A stretch of 56,000 nucleotides of DNA from Chlamydiota bacterium. Its GTDB lineage: Bacteria > Auribacterota > JACPWU01. The stretch is from assembly GCA_016178055.1 (NCBI GenBank), contig JACOUC010000011.1:1-56000 (forward strand), given 5' to 3'. Below are positions 49,191 through 56,000 of this stretch, piece by piece. The notes under the pieces are model-generated. The model was not told the origin of the DNA and did no database searches. It saw nothing but the letters and a program-made list of their open reading frames with translations. The position numbers and the translations under genes were made by a program. Within the stretch, counting starts at the first letter, position 1, and each line of letters starts with the position of its first letter.

Positions 49191-49940
49191 ATGATTCAGT
49201 GCAAAGTAAAACTAGATATTTTCGAAGGACCACTGGACCTCTTGCTTTATTTGGTCAAGAAGTCAGAGGTCGATATTTACCATATTCCGATTGTAGAGAT
49301 TACGGATCAGTATTTAAAATATCTTGATTTGATGAAAACCTTAGACCTTGAGATTGCGGGGGAGTTTTTGTGGATGGCGGCAAATTTAATTTATTTAAAA
49401 AGCAAAATGCTTCTTCCCATTGAGCAGCAGGAAGAAGAGGAGGAGGATGAAGAATTTGATCCACACTCGGAATTAATCCGTCAGCTCATCGAATATAAGA
49501 AATTTAAAGAAGCGGCGGATGGATTAAAAAAAATGGAGGAAGCCCGGAGCCTTTACTTTCCAAGGGAAGCAACCCCTGAGATGGATTCCCATGACTTTGC
49601 TGCTGATTTAGGAGAAGTCAGTATTTTTGACCTTTTGAATGCCTTTTCTAAAATTCTTGAGAAGGTTCAAATTCGGGAGAATTTAAACAAACTTTTCGAA
49701 GAAGAGGTCTCGGTCGAAGGGAAAATTCTGATGATAGAGGAAATGCTCTCTTCGCGTTTTTCATTTGTTCTCGAAGATTTTTTTTCCGGAAATGTTTCTC
49801 GCATGGAACTGGTTGCAACTTTTCTGGCTGTTCTTGAGCTGATACGTCTCAAAAGAATCAGAGTGACTCAAGATAACAATTTTGGCAATATCTTTGTCCA
49901 AAGGGCAGTTGATATAAAACAGCTAGAAGCTAGAGGCTAG
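49191..49940 (+). CDS. scpA: Segregation and condensation protein A
   Basis: The start is ATG 49191 after GTGGGGG (249 aa). The N-terminus CKVKLDIFEGPLDLLLYLVKKSEVDIYHIPIVEITDQYLKYL is the conserved kleisin-type Smc-binding part. An acidic stretch (EEEEEDEEFDP) and a C-terminal winged helix (ELVATFLAVLELIRLKRIRVTQ) follow. It is a kleisin of the Smc-ScpAB condensin. The last residues (LEARG) and stop are provided by the adjoining word repeat. scpB follows after 121 nt. Confidence 0.94.
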   Translation: MIQCKVKLDIFEGPLDLLLYLVKKSEVDIYHIPIVEITDQYLKYLDLMKTLDLEIAGEFLWMAANLIYLKSKMLLPIEQQEEEEEDEEFDPHSELIRQLIEYKKFKEAADGLKKMEEARSLYFPREATPEMDSHDFAADLGEVSIFDLLNAFSKILEKVQIRENLNKLFEEEVSVEGKILMIEEMLSSRFSFVLEDFFSGNVSRMELVATFLAVLELIRLKRIRVTQDNNFGNIFVQRAVDIKQLEARG

Positions 49941-50006
49941 AAGCTAAAAGTATTAAGTTGTCTTTTTCTAGCTTCCAGCTTCGGGCTTCTAGCCTATTTT
50001 AGCTTT
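49921..50006. repeat. Word-repeat hairpin (AGCTAGAAGCTAGAGG family)
   Basis: The left arm is AGCTAGAAGCTAGAGGCTAG followed by AAGCTA; the right arm is CTAGCTTCCAGCTTCGGGCT followed by TCTAGCC. The element includes the scpA stop codon and separates it from scpB. Confidence 0.75.
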
Positions 50007-50061
50007 GTTACAAAAGGTTTTTGAAAAGAACAAAACTATCATACAAGGTGTGCATTAAAAG

Positions 50062-50673
50062 ATGAGTGCTTTTGACCCAAGACGCGTGAAATCAATTCTT
50101 GAATCCATCTTGATGGTGGCGGCAGAACCTGTCTCTCTTCAAGATATTCAAGAGACCTTTGAAGGAGAAATGGAAATCTCTTCCCTAGAGATTTTAGCCT
50201 TCATTGAAGAATTAAAAATAGAATACCTTTCTCAAATGAGAGGCTATCAAATTACGGAAGTGGCAGGTAAATATCAATTGTGTACGGATCCTCAGAATGC
50301 CCAGTGGGTTAAGAAATTTTTACAAGCGGCTCATGCTGAAGGTCTTTCGAAACCAGCCTTGGAGACCCTTGCTATTATTGCCTATCGCCAGCCCCTGACC
50401 AAACTTGAGATGGAAGGGATTCGGGGGGTCAATGTGGACGGGGTCCTAAAAAAATTAACAGACAAGGGACTCATTCGTACACGGGGAAAAAAGGATATCA
50501 TGGGTCATCCGTTTCTTTATGTAACAACGGAAAGATTCTTAGAATATTTTGGTTTAAAAAGTTTAGAAGATCTTCCTCAGAAACAAGAGCTTTCTTTTAA
50601 AAAGACGAATGGAATTTCCGAAAGGCTTGAGCATGAACCTGAAAAAATTGAGACAGAAAATCGATCAAATTGA
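50062..50673 (+). CDS. scpB: Segregation and condensation protein B
   Basis: The 203-aa protein has two winged-helix domains. The N-terminal domain has VKSILESILMVAAEPVSLQDIQETF, and the second carries the conserved QPLTKLEMEGIRGVNVDGVLKKLTDKGLIRTRGKKD. A Gln/Lys-rich tail follows. It forms with ScpA and Smc the condensin that compacts the chromosome. The 3' end overlaps pheA by about 41 nt, so coupling is tight. Confidence 0.95.
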   Translation: MSAFDPRRVKSILESILMVAAEPVSLQDIQETFEGEMEISSLEILAFIEELKIEYLSQMRGYQITEVAGKYQLCTDPQNAQWVKKFLQAAHAEGLSKPALETLAIIAYRQPLTKLEMEGIRGVNVDGVLKKLTDKGLIRTRGKKDIMGHPFLYVTTERFLEYFGLKSLEDLPQKQELSFKKTNGISERLEHEPEKIETENRSN

Positions 50674-51697
50674 TCGGCAATTAGTTGATTTATTTAATCA
50701 ACGCACTCAAATTGCCCTAGAAATTGGTCATCAAAAATTGAAAAATCAGCAAGGGATTTATGCTCCCGAGAGGGAACTCCGTGTTTATAAAAATGTTTTG
50801 GAACAAAATAGAGGACCCTTGCCCCCGACGTCTCTTAAGGCTATTTTTCGTGAAGTCATGTCCGCTGCTCTCTCGGTTGAAAAGGCGATCCGTGTGGCTT
50901 ATCTTGGACCGGTGGCAACCTTTACTCATCAGGCCTCCATTCAGAAATTTGGGTCTTCAGTAGAATATCTTCCCATGGAAGGGATTGCAGATGTATTCTT
51001 GGAAGTTGAAAAGGGAAGAGCGGATTATGGTGTTGTCCCCATTGAAAACTCTACAGAAGGGGCTGTCACGCATACTTTAGATGTATTGATGGATTCCGAT
51101 CTTAAAATATGCTCTGAAGTTTTATTAAAAATTCGTCACTCTTTGCTTTCAAATACGTCGATCGAGAAGATTATTAAAATTTATTCCAATCCTCAAGTCT
51201 TTGGACAATGTCGAAGCTGGTTAAGAGAACATTTATCTAAAGTGGATCAAATCGAGGTTTCAAGCACTTCTAGGGCTGCCGAAATGGCCTCGAAAGAAAA
51301 GGGCGCCGCCGCTCTTGCCAGCAGCCTGGCCACTCAATATTACCCCATTCGCATGTTAGCAGAAGGGATTGAAGATTTTCAAAAAAATGTCACCCGATTT
51401 TTAGTGGTGGGTTCTCATGCGGCTCAGCGAACAGGTCGTGACAAAACCTCTATTCTTTTTTCTGTTCGAGATAAAGTAGGGGCTCTCTATGAAATGCTGG
51501 TTCCTTTTAAGAAGCATCGCATCAATTTGACAAAGATTGAATCGAGACCTTCGAAAAAGAAAGTTTGGGAATATTGTTTTTACATTGATTTGGTAGGGCA
51601 TCAGGATGATGCGCATGTGAAGGCAGCATTAAAATCCCTGGAAAAGCATTGTCATTTTCTGAAAATTCTAGGAAGTTACCCAGAAGACAGTAGGTAG
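50633..51697 (+). CDS. pheA: Chorismate mutase-prephenate dehydratase (P-protein)
   Basis: The start at ATG 50633 is preceded by AAAGG (354 aa). An AroQ-type chorismate mutase domain (about 1-85, LRQKIDQIDRQLVDLFNQRTQIALEIGHQK) is followed by a prephenate dehydratase domain (about 90-270, VAYLGPVATFTHQA and PIENSTEGAVTHTLDVL) and an ACT domain with the ESRPSKKKVWEYCFYIDL phenylalanine-binding motif. It commits chorismate to phenylalanine and is probably feedback-inhibited through the ACT domain. It precedes aroF and tyrA in an aromatic amino-acid cluster; the last codons and stop abut a word repeat. Confidence 0.96.
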   Translation: MNLKKLRQKIDQIDRQLVDLFNQRTQIALEIGHQKLKNQQGIYAPERELRVYKNVLEQNRGPLPPTSLKAIFREVMSAALSVEKAIRVAYLGPVATFTHQASIQKFGSSVEYLPMEGIADVFLEVEKGRADYGVVPIENSTEGAVTHTLDVLMDSDLKICSEVLLKIRHSLLSNTSIEKIIKIYSNPQVFGQCRSWLREHLSKVDQIEVSSTSRAAEMASKEKGAAALASSLATQYYPIRMLAEGIEDFQKNVTRFLVVGSHAAQRTGRDKTSILFSVRDKVGALYEMLVPFKKHRINLTKIESRPSKKKVWEYCFYIDLVGHQDDAHVKAALKSLEKHCHFLKILGSYPEDSR

Positions 51698-51852
51698 TAA
51701 ACAGTAAGTAGTAAGAAGTAAAAAGTAAGTAGAAAGAAAAAATATATGCAGTTGATTTCTACTTCCTACCTACTACTTACTACGTACTACTTACTATCTA
51801 CTGTATTAATGTGGTTTTCTATTTACTACGTACTACTTACTATCTACTGTAT
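51686..51852. repeat. Word-repeat hairpin (AGTAGTAAGTAGTAAG family)
   Basis: The left arm is built from CAGTAGGTAGTAAACAGTAA and further AGTAAG/AGTAG words. The right arm carries two successive blocks of CTACTTACTACGTACTACTT with TACTATCTACTGTATT. The second block is a repeat of the first. It covers the pheA-aroF gap and supplies the pheA stop. Confidence 0.8.
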
Positions 51853-51870
51853 TTATAAAGGGAGTAAAAA

Positions 51871-52890
51871 ATGATTATTGTACTCAAACCCAATGCGACG
51901 CATGAACAGAAGGAACATATTTCTAAATTTCTAGAAGAATATGGCTTGAAAACTGTGGTCAGCCATGGCGTTGAACGAACCATTGTGGGGGTGATTGGCT
52001 CTGAAGAAAATGTGGTGAAGGCCAAACCTCATGTGGAGGCCCTCGAAGGAGTCGAGACAGTCGTCCGGATTTTGAAGCCCTTTAAAATGGTGAGCCGAGA
52101 ATTTAAGAAAGAGGACACAGTTGTTGATGTCAGAGGGGTTAAGATTGGCGGAAAAGCGGTGGTGGTAGCAGCGGGTCCTTGCTCGGTTGAAAACAAAAAA
52201 ATGATGTTTGAAATTGCAGAAGAGGTTCAGAAGGTTGGCGCAAAAATTTTGAGGGGAGGGGCTTATAAACCTCGAACTTCGCCTTATGCCTTTCAAGGTC
52301 TGGGCAAACATGGTCTTGAAATTTTAGCGGAGGCTCGAGAAAAAACAGGTATGCCCATTTGTAGTGAAATCATGGACACCCGTGACGTTGAAATTTTTGA
52401 AGAGCTGGCGGACATTATGCAAATTGGAGCCCGCAATGTTCAAAATTTTAATCTCTTAAAAGAAGTCGGCCGTTCAAAAAAACCCATTCTTCTAAAACGT
52501 GGAATGATGACGACCATTACTGAATATTTAATGGCAGCCGAGTATATTTTGGCCCATGGAAATCCCAATGTCATTCTTTGTGAAAGAGGCATTCGAACCT
52601 TTGAGGACATGACTCGAAATACCTTAGACTTAAGTGCTATTCCCTTGATTAAATCCTTGAGCCATTTGCCGATTCTAGCTGATCCCAGCCATGGAACGGG
52701 TAAACGTGATCTAGTGATTCCCATGGCTCGAGCTGCCGTCGCCTGCGGGGCTGATGGCTTAATTATTGAGGTCCATAATCTTCCCGAAAAAGCACTTTCG
52801 GATGGAGCTCAATCCCTCTATCCCCAGATGTTTTCAAAATTAATGGCGGAGCTCAAGCCCATTGCTGCGGCGGTGGGAAGAGAAATCTAA
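51871..52890 (+). CDS. aroF: 3-deoxy-7-phosphoheptulonate synthase (type I-beta, AroF-like)
   Basis: The 339-aa DAHP synthase condenses PEP with erythrose 4-phosphate, the first step of the shikimate pathway. A short N-terminal ferredoxin-like/ACT-like domain (about 1-65, [21 protein letters not shown]) precedes the barrel: [55 protein letters not shown] and [14 protein letters not shown], which carry the PEP, metal and phosphate ligands. This layout is the Thermotoga/Bacillus-type enzyme. The ATG follows GGGAG. It sits between pheA and tyrA. Confidence 0.95.
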   Translation: MIIVLKPNATHEQKEHISKFLEEYGLKTVVSHGVERTIVGVIGSEENVVKAKPHVEALEGVETVVRILKPFKMVSREFKKEDTVVDVRGVKIGGKAVVVAAGPCSVENKKMMFEIAEEVQKVGAKILRGGAYKPRTSPYAFQGLGKHGLEILAEAREKTGMPICSEIMDTRDVEIFEELADIMQIGARNVQNFNLLKEVGRSKKPILLKRGMMTTITEYLMAAEYILAHGNPNVILCERGIRTFEDMTRNTLDLSAIPLIKSLSHLPILADPSHGTGKRDLVIPMARAAVACGADGLIIEVHNLPEKALSDGAQSLYPQMFSKLMAELKPIAAAVGREI

Positions 52891-53000
52891 TTTTAGATTT
52901 CGGAATTCGGATTTCGGAATGAAAAAACAAAGTTCTGACTTATCACTTTACATGCCAGCATCCAAAACAATCCGCAATCCGCAATCCGCAATCCGCATTT
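52890..53000. repeat. Word-repeat hairpin (ATTTCGGAATTCGG / AATCCGCAATCCGC family), in tyrA N-terminus
   Basis: The left arm holds TTTCGGAATTCGGATTTCGG and the right arm three tandem AATCCGC words. The spacer has AAAAAACAAAGTTCTGAC. The right arm is inside the tyrA reading frame, directly before the NAD-binding motif. It resembles 33188-33295. Confidence 0.75.
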
Positions 53001-53833
53001 GTATTGTTGGCATGGGTTTAATCGGGGGTTCTTTGGGGCTGGCCCTCAAGAAGAATTTTCGTGGCATAGAAGTGGTTGGGGTCGTTCATCAGAAAAAAAA
53101 TATTCATCTTGTCCTTTCCAAAAAAGCAGCTGATTTTGCCACGCTCAATCTTGAAGAAGGCATTCAGGGGGCGAAATGGATTATTTTAGCGACACCTCCC
53201 CTCACTTTTGAAACGATTCTCAAGAAATTATCTTCCCTGTGTGACTCTAATCAAATCATTATGGATGTTGGAAGTGTTAAGGGTCCGGTGATGGAATCTT
53301 ATCGAAGGCATCTCAAAAAACGGATTCCATATCTAGGAGCTCATCCTATTACGGGTTCTGAAGAAAAGGGGATAGGTGCTGCCCAAGAAGATCTTTTTCA
53401 GGGTGCTACCTGTATTCTCACTCCAGACCAGAACACTTCATCCAAAACCTTAAAAGAAGCGAAACAGTTTTGGAAAACTCTTCACGCCCTTCCCGTTGTA
53501 AAATCCGCTGCTTTACATGACCAAATATTTGCCTATGTCAGCCACCTTCCCCATTTAATTTCATTTGGTTTAGCCTATGCTCTTCAAGGAAAGCAGAATT
53601 TCATCCCTTTATCTGGACAGGCATGGCAAGACATGACTCGAATTGCTCATAGTTCTCCTCTCCTTTGGACCGAGATCCTCACCTTAAATCGTCAAAATGT
53701 TTATGAGAGTTTAAGAAGGTTTTTACAGGGGCTAAAAAAAATGGAAAAAGACCTCCAAAAGAACCGGCCAGAATCAATTAAAAAATTCTTTTCCCATGCT
53801 CAGCAGATTTTAAAAGATGGAAATCTTTTATGA
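52919..53833 (+). CDS. tyrA: Prephenate dehydrogenase
   Basis: The Rossmann motif ICIVGMGLIGGSLGLALKK is followed by the prephenate-binding block GAHPITGSEEKGIGAAQEDLFQGATCILTP and the C-terminal helical domain (FAYVSHLPHLISFGLAYAL). It converts prephenate to 4-hydroxyphenylpyruvate for tyrosine. No ACT domain is seen. The start is uncertain: ATG 52919 gives 304 aa; ATG 52952 is the other option. In either case the residues before IRICIVG (TIRNPQSAIR) are encoded by the word repeat, an unusual N-terminus. It overlaps plsC by 4 nt. Confidence 0.92.
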   Translation: MKKQSSDLSLYMPASKTIRNPQSAIRICIVGMGLIGGSLGLALKKNFRGIEVVGVVHQKKNIHLVLSKKAADFATLNLEEGIQGAKWIILATPPLTFETILKKLSSLCDSNQIIMDVGSVKGPVMESYRRHLKKRIPYLGAHPITGSEEKGIGAAQEDLFQGATCILTPDQNTSSKTLKEAKQFWKTLHALPVVKSAALHDQIFAYVSHLPHLISFGLAYALQGKQNFIPLSGQAWQDMTRIAHSSPLLWTEILTLNRQNVYESLRRFLQGLKKMEKDLQKNRPESIKKFFSHAQQILKDGNLL

Positions 53834-54495
53834 AGGTGGGCCAAAAATTATATCAATGGATCCATATCGCTTTTTATGAATCAACTTATTGGGGATTTAG
53901 GTGTTTTTTTAAAATCTTTTTTAGACACCAAGTTTGGGGTCGTGAAAATGTCCCTTTAGACGGAGCCTGCATCCTGGCTTCCAATCATACAAGTTTCGGA
54001 GATCCTCCGATTGTCGGCATCTCTCATTCCAGAGAGATGTATTACTTTGCTCGTTCAACCCTCATGAAGAATCCTTTTTCAAAACTTTTGTTTCAACTGT
54101 GGAATTGCATTCCTGTTGACCGGAAAGAACCTGCCCCTGGAAGTTTGAAAAAGGCCCTAAAAGTCCTGAAAGAGGGTTATCCCTTGCTTCTTTTCCCGGA
54201 AGGAACACGTAGCCTGGATGGAAAATTGCAACCTGGAAAAATGGGAATTGGCTTCATTGCTCATAAGACAAAAGCTCCTGTAATTCCCTTTTACATTGAT
54301 GGAGCCTACGATATTCTCCCCAAAGGAACGCATTGGCCTCGCTTCAAAAAACTGAAAGTTTTTATTGGGAAATCCCTCGCTTTTCCTGATCTCTATTCTC
54401 AAAGAGGAAGTGAAGAAATTTATCAAAGAATCAGTGATGAGGTGATGGAAGCGATCAAGCAATTAAAAATGAAGAGTGAAGAATTAAGTGTTTGA
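53830..54495 (+). CDS. plsC: 1-acyl-sn-glycerol-3-phosphate acyltransferase
   Basis: The 221-aa enzyme has the LPLAT motifs NHTSFGDPPIVG (HX4D, catalytic His-Asp) and LLFPEGTRSLDGKLQPGKMG, which bind glycerol 3-phosphate derivatives. An N-terminal amphipathic/TM segment (LYQWIHIAFYESTYWGFRCFFK) anchors it to the inner membrane. It makes phosphatidic acid for phospholipid synthesis. It overlaps tyrA and is followed 53 nt later by rpsA. In many genomes cmk stands in this position; here it is absent. Confidence 0.93.
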   Translation: MKVGQKLYQWIHIAFYESTYWGFRCFFKIFFRHQVWGRENVPLDGACILASNHTSFGDPPIVGISHSREMYYFARSTLMKNPFSKLLFQLWNCIPVDRKEPAPGSLKKALKVLKEGYPLLLFPEGTRSLDGKLQPGKMGIGFIAHKTKAPVIPFYIDGAYDILPKGTHWPRFKKLKVFIGKSLAFPDLYSQRGSEEIYQRISDEVMEAIKQLKMKSEELSV

Positions 54496-54548
54496 CAAGC
54501 TTTCAAGCGGGTGATATCTTGGCGGCCACCTCAGAATCGAGGAATCGT

Positions 54549-56000
54549 ATGGGTAAGTCCCAGAAGGAGGAGAAAAAGACAGACATGGTAGAAACCAAAG
54601 AAAATGAGGAAGTTATTGGAGCAGAGGATTTTAGGAAGCTTTATCAGAGCACCTTTAAGGATGTTGAAGAGGATAAAATTGTTAAAGGGACCGTTATCAG
54701 TATCCGTGGGAAAGACGTTTTAATTGATATTGGATATAAATCAGAGGGGACGATTTCCCTTGATGAATTTAGAACGAGTGACAGGCCTAAGCCTGGGGAT
54801 GTAATTGAAGTTTATTTAGAGATGAAAGAAGATGAAGATGGTATTGTCGTTCTTTCTAAGCAGAAAGCAGATAAAGTTTTAGGATGGGAAAGAATTATTG
54901 CCTCATGTAAAGAGGGGCAAACCGTCGAGGGCCGTGTTTGTAAGAAAGTTAAAGGCGGCCTCATGGTTGATATTGGAATGGACGCCTTTCTTCCCGCTTC
55001 TCAAATTGATGTGAAACCCCTTCGTGATATTTCTCTCGATCATTATTTAGGAAAAGTTTACACCTTCAAGGTCATTAAAATTAATGCTGAACGGCGCAAT
55101 GTTATTTTATCCAGACGTGAGCTTTTAGAGGAGCAACGTAAGGAAGGTCGAACAAAACTGTTAGAAGAAATTAAAGTTGGGGATGTTCGTAAGGGAGTGA
55201 TCAAAAACATCACCGATTTTGGCGCTTTTGTTGATTTAACTGGAATTGACGGTCTTCTTCACATTACCGATATGACGTGGGGAAGAATTGGTCACCCTTC
55301 AGAAATACTCTCTATTGGTCAAAGCGTTCAGGTGATCATTTTGGATTTTGACCGAGAGAAACAGCGTGTTTCTTTAGGACTCAAGCAGCTCCAGCCAAGT
55401 CCCTGGGAAAAGTCAGGTGAGAAATATTCAATTGGCACTCGGGTCAAGGGCCGTGTGGTGAACATTGTTCCTTATGGCGTTTTTGTTGAACTTGAAAAAG
55501 GAATAGAAGGTCTCATTCATATTTCAGAATTATCCTGGATTAAACGGATCAATCACCCCTCGGAAATTATGAAATTGGATGATGAAGTAGAGGCGGTTGT
55601 TCTTGAAATTGATTCTGCTAATAAGAAATTATCTTTGGGTGTGAAGCAGACCGAGATGAATCCCTGGAATTTAATTGCCAATAAATATCCTCAAGGCACC
55701 AAGGTTAAAGGGGTTGTTAGAAATCTCGTCACCTATGGCGCCTTTGTTGAAATTGAACAAGGGGTGGATGGGTTGATTCATATTTCGGATTTTTCTTGGA
55801 CGCGGAAAATTAATCGCCCATCAGAGATTTTGAAAAAAGGGGATGAAGTTGAAGCCGTTGTTTTATCTGTGGATGCTGAAAATAAGAAGGTGGCTTTGGG
55901 AGTTAAACAGCTTCAAGAAGATCCCTGGCAGAGAATCTCTGAAATCTATCAGCCCGGTCAAATCGTTGAGGGAAAGATCACGAAGATTACCGGTTTTGGT
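54549..56000 (+). CDS. rpsA: 30S ribosomal protein S1 (3' end outside window)
   Basis: It starts at ATG 54549 after GAGG; 484 codons are visible and no stop is reached. After a charged N-terminus (MGKSQKEEKKTDMVETK), S1 RNA-binding repeats follow one after another: DKIVKGTVISIRGKDVLIDIG, GQTVEGRVCKKVKGGLMVDIG, GDVRKGVIKNITDFGAFVDL, GTRVKGRVVNIVPYGVFVEL, GTKVKGVVRNLVTYGAFVEI, and the beginning of a sixth. S1 helps 30S subunits bind mRNAs with weak Shine-Dalgarno sequences. The six-repeat form is normal. The plsC-rpsA neighbourhood is common. Confidence 0.93.
   Translation, partial: MGKSQKEEKKTDMVETKENEEVIGAEDFRKLYQSTFKDVEEDKIVKGTVISIRGKDVLIDIGYKSEGTISLDEFRTSDRPKPGDVIEVYLEMKEDEDGIVVLSKQKADKVLGWERIIASCKEGQTVEGRVCKKVKGGLMVDIGMDAFLPASQIDVKPLRDISLDHYLGKVYTFKVIKINAERRNVILSRRELLEEQRKEGRTKLLEEIKVGDVRKGVIKNITDFGAFVDLTGIDGLLHITDMTWGRIGHPSEILSIGQSVQVIILDFDREKQRVSLGLKQLQPSPWEKSGEKYSIGTRVKGRVVNIVPYGVFVELEKGIEGLIHISELSWIKRINHPSEIMKLDDEVEAVVLEIDSANKKLSLGVKQTEMNPWNLIANKYPQGTKVKGVVRNLVTYGAFVEIEQGVDGLIHISDFSWTRKINRPSEILKKGDEVEAVVLSVDAENKKVALGVKQLQEDPWQRISEIYQPGQIVEGKITKITGFG

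Noticed and set aside
51686-51852. CRISPR-like array of short repeats
   Set aside because: Words are 6-10 nt, variable, with no spacers, and the two halves are complementary; this is a palindromic word repeat.

Overview
The window is bacterial chromosome at roughly 40% GC by eye, densely coded, with mostly housekeeping genes and an unusually rich set of intergenic repeats. A Gram-negative cell envelope is indicated by a secretin, beta-barrel proteins, an Mla lipid-transport system and PlsC. The pilus locus resembles the Akkermansia Amuc_1098-1102 cluster, and the housekeeping blocks look like those of uncultured PVC-superphylum lineages. I therefore suggest the PVC superphylum, possibly Omnitrophota. 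That placement is inference from gene content; no rRNA or tRNA gene is visible.

Layout. (1) 0-16 kb, all minus strand: polA, a GT-C/TPR membrane protein, coaE, rho, rpmE, prfA, prmC, murA, rpsP, trmD, rplS, rnhB, yraN, a nucleotidyltransferase pair resembling a toxin-antitoxin module, and comM. (2) 16-25 kb, minus strand: a pilus-assembly operon read right to left as an exported protein, a PilM-PilN fusion, a PilO-like protein, a calcium-repeat inner-membrane protein and a TPR secretin. It is interrupted at 18.6-21.1 kb by two paralogous beta-barrel genes, a lipoprotein gene and a MITE-like repeat, bracketed by a duplicated gene end. (3) 25-31 kb, plus strand: a CopG/PIN toxin-antitoxin pair, then an RsbU-type phosphatase, an RsbW-type kinase and a STAS protein running directly into mlaE, mlaF and mlaD. 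(4) 31-38 kb: a radical SAM gene divergent from an efp gene with an atypical loop, dnaA with DnaA boxes in front, dusB, a P-loop/dCMP-deaminase fusion and an RNA ligase. (5) 38-46 kb: leuCD facing a nuoJKLMN membrane-arm operon. (6) 46.7 kb to the end, plus strand: a 55-aa gene, a xerC/D-type recombinase gene, trpS, scpAB, pheA, aroF, tyrA, plsC and rpsA (cut by the window edge).

The most unusual feature is about ten sequence-distinct families of intergenic elements with one common design: a short word of 6-14 nt repeated with variation, a 20-60 nt spacer, then the complementary words. Some run into gene ends and supply start or stop regions (tyrA, scpA, pheA, the radical SAM gene and possibly prfA). 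In at least three families the spacer is conserved between distant copies, so these are dispersed elements and not chance low-complexity DNA. Two other repeat types, a 187-bp MITE-like palindrome and a 60-bp double hairpin, each occur twice in opposite orientations.

Biological themes: translation and its quality control; peptidoglycan precursor, leucine and aromatic amino-acid synthesis; chromosome replication and segregation; envelope lipid transport possibly coupled to a partner-switching cascade; a PVC-style pilus machine; and respiratory complex I membrane subunits.
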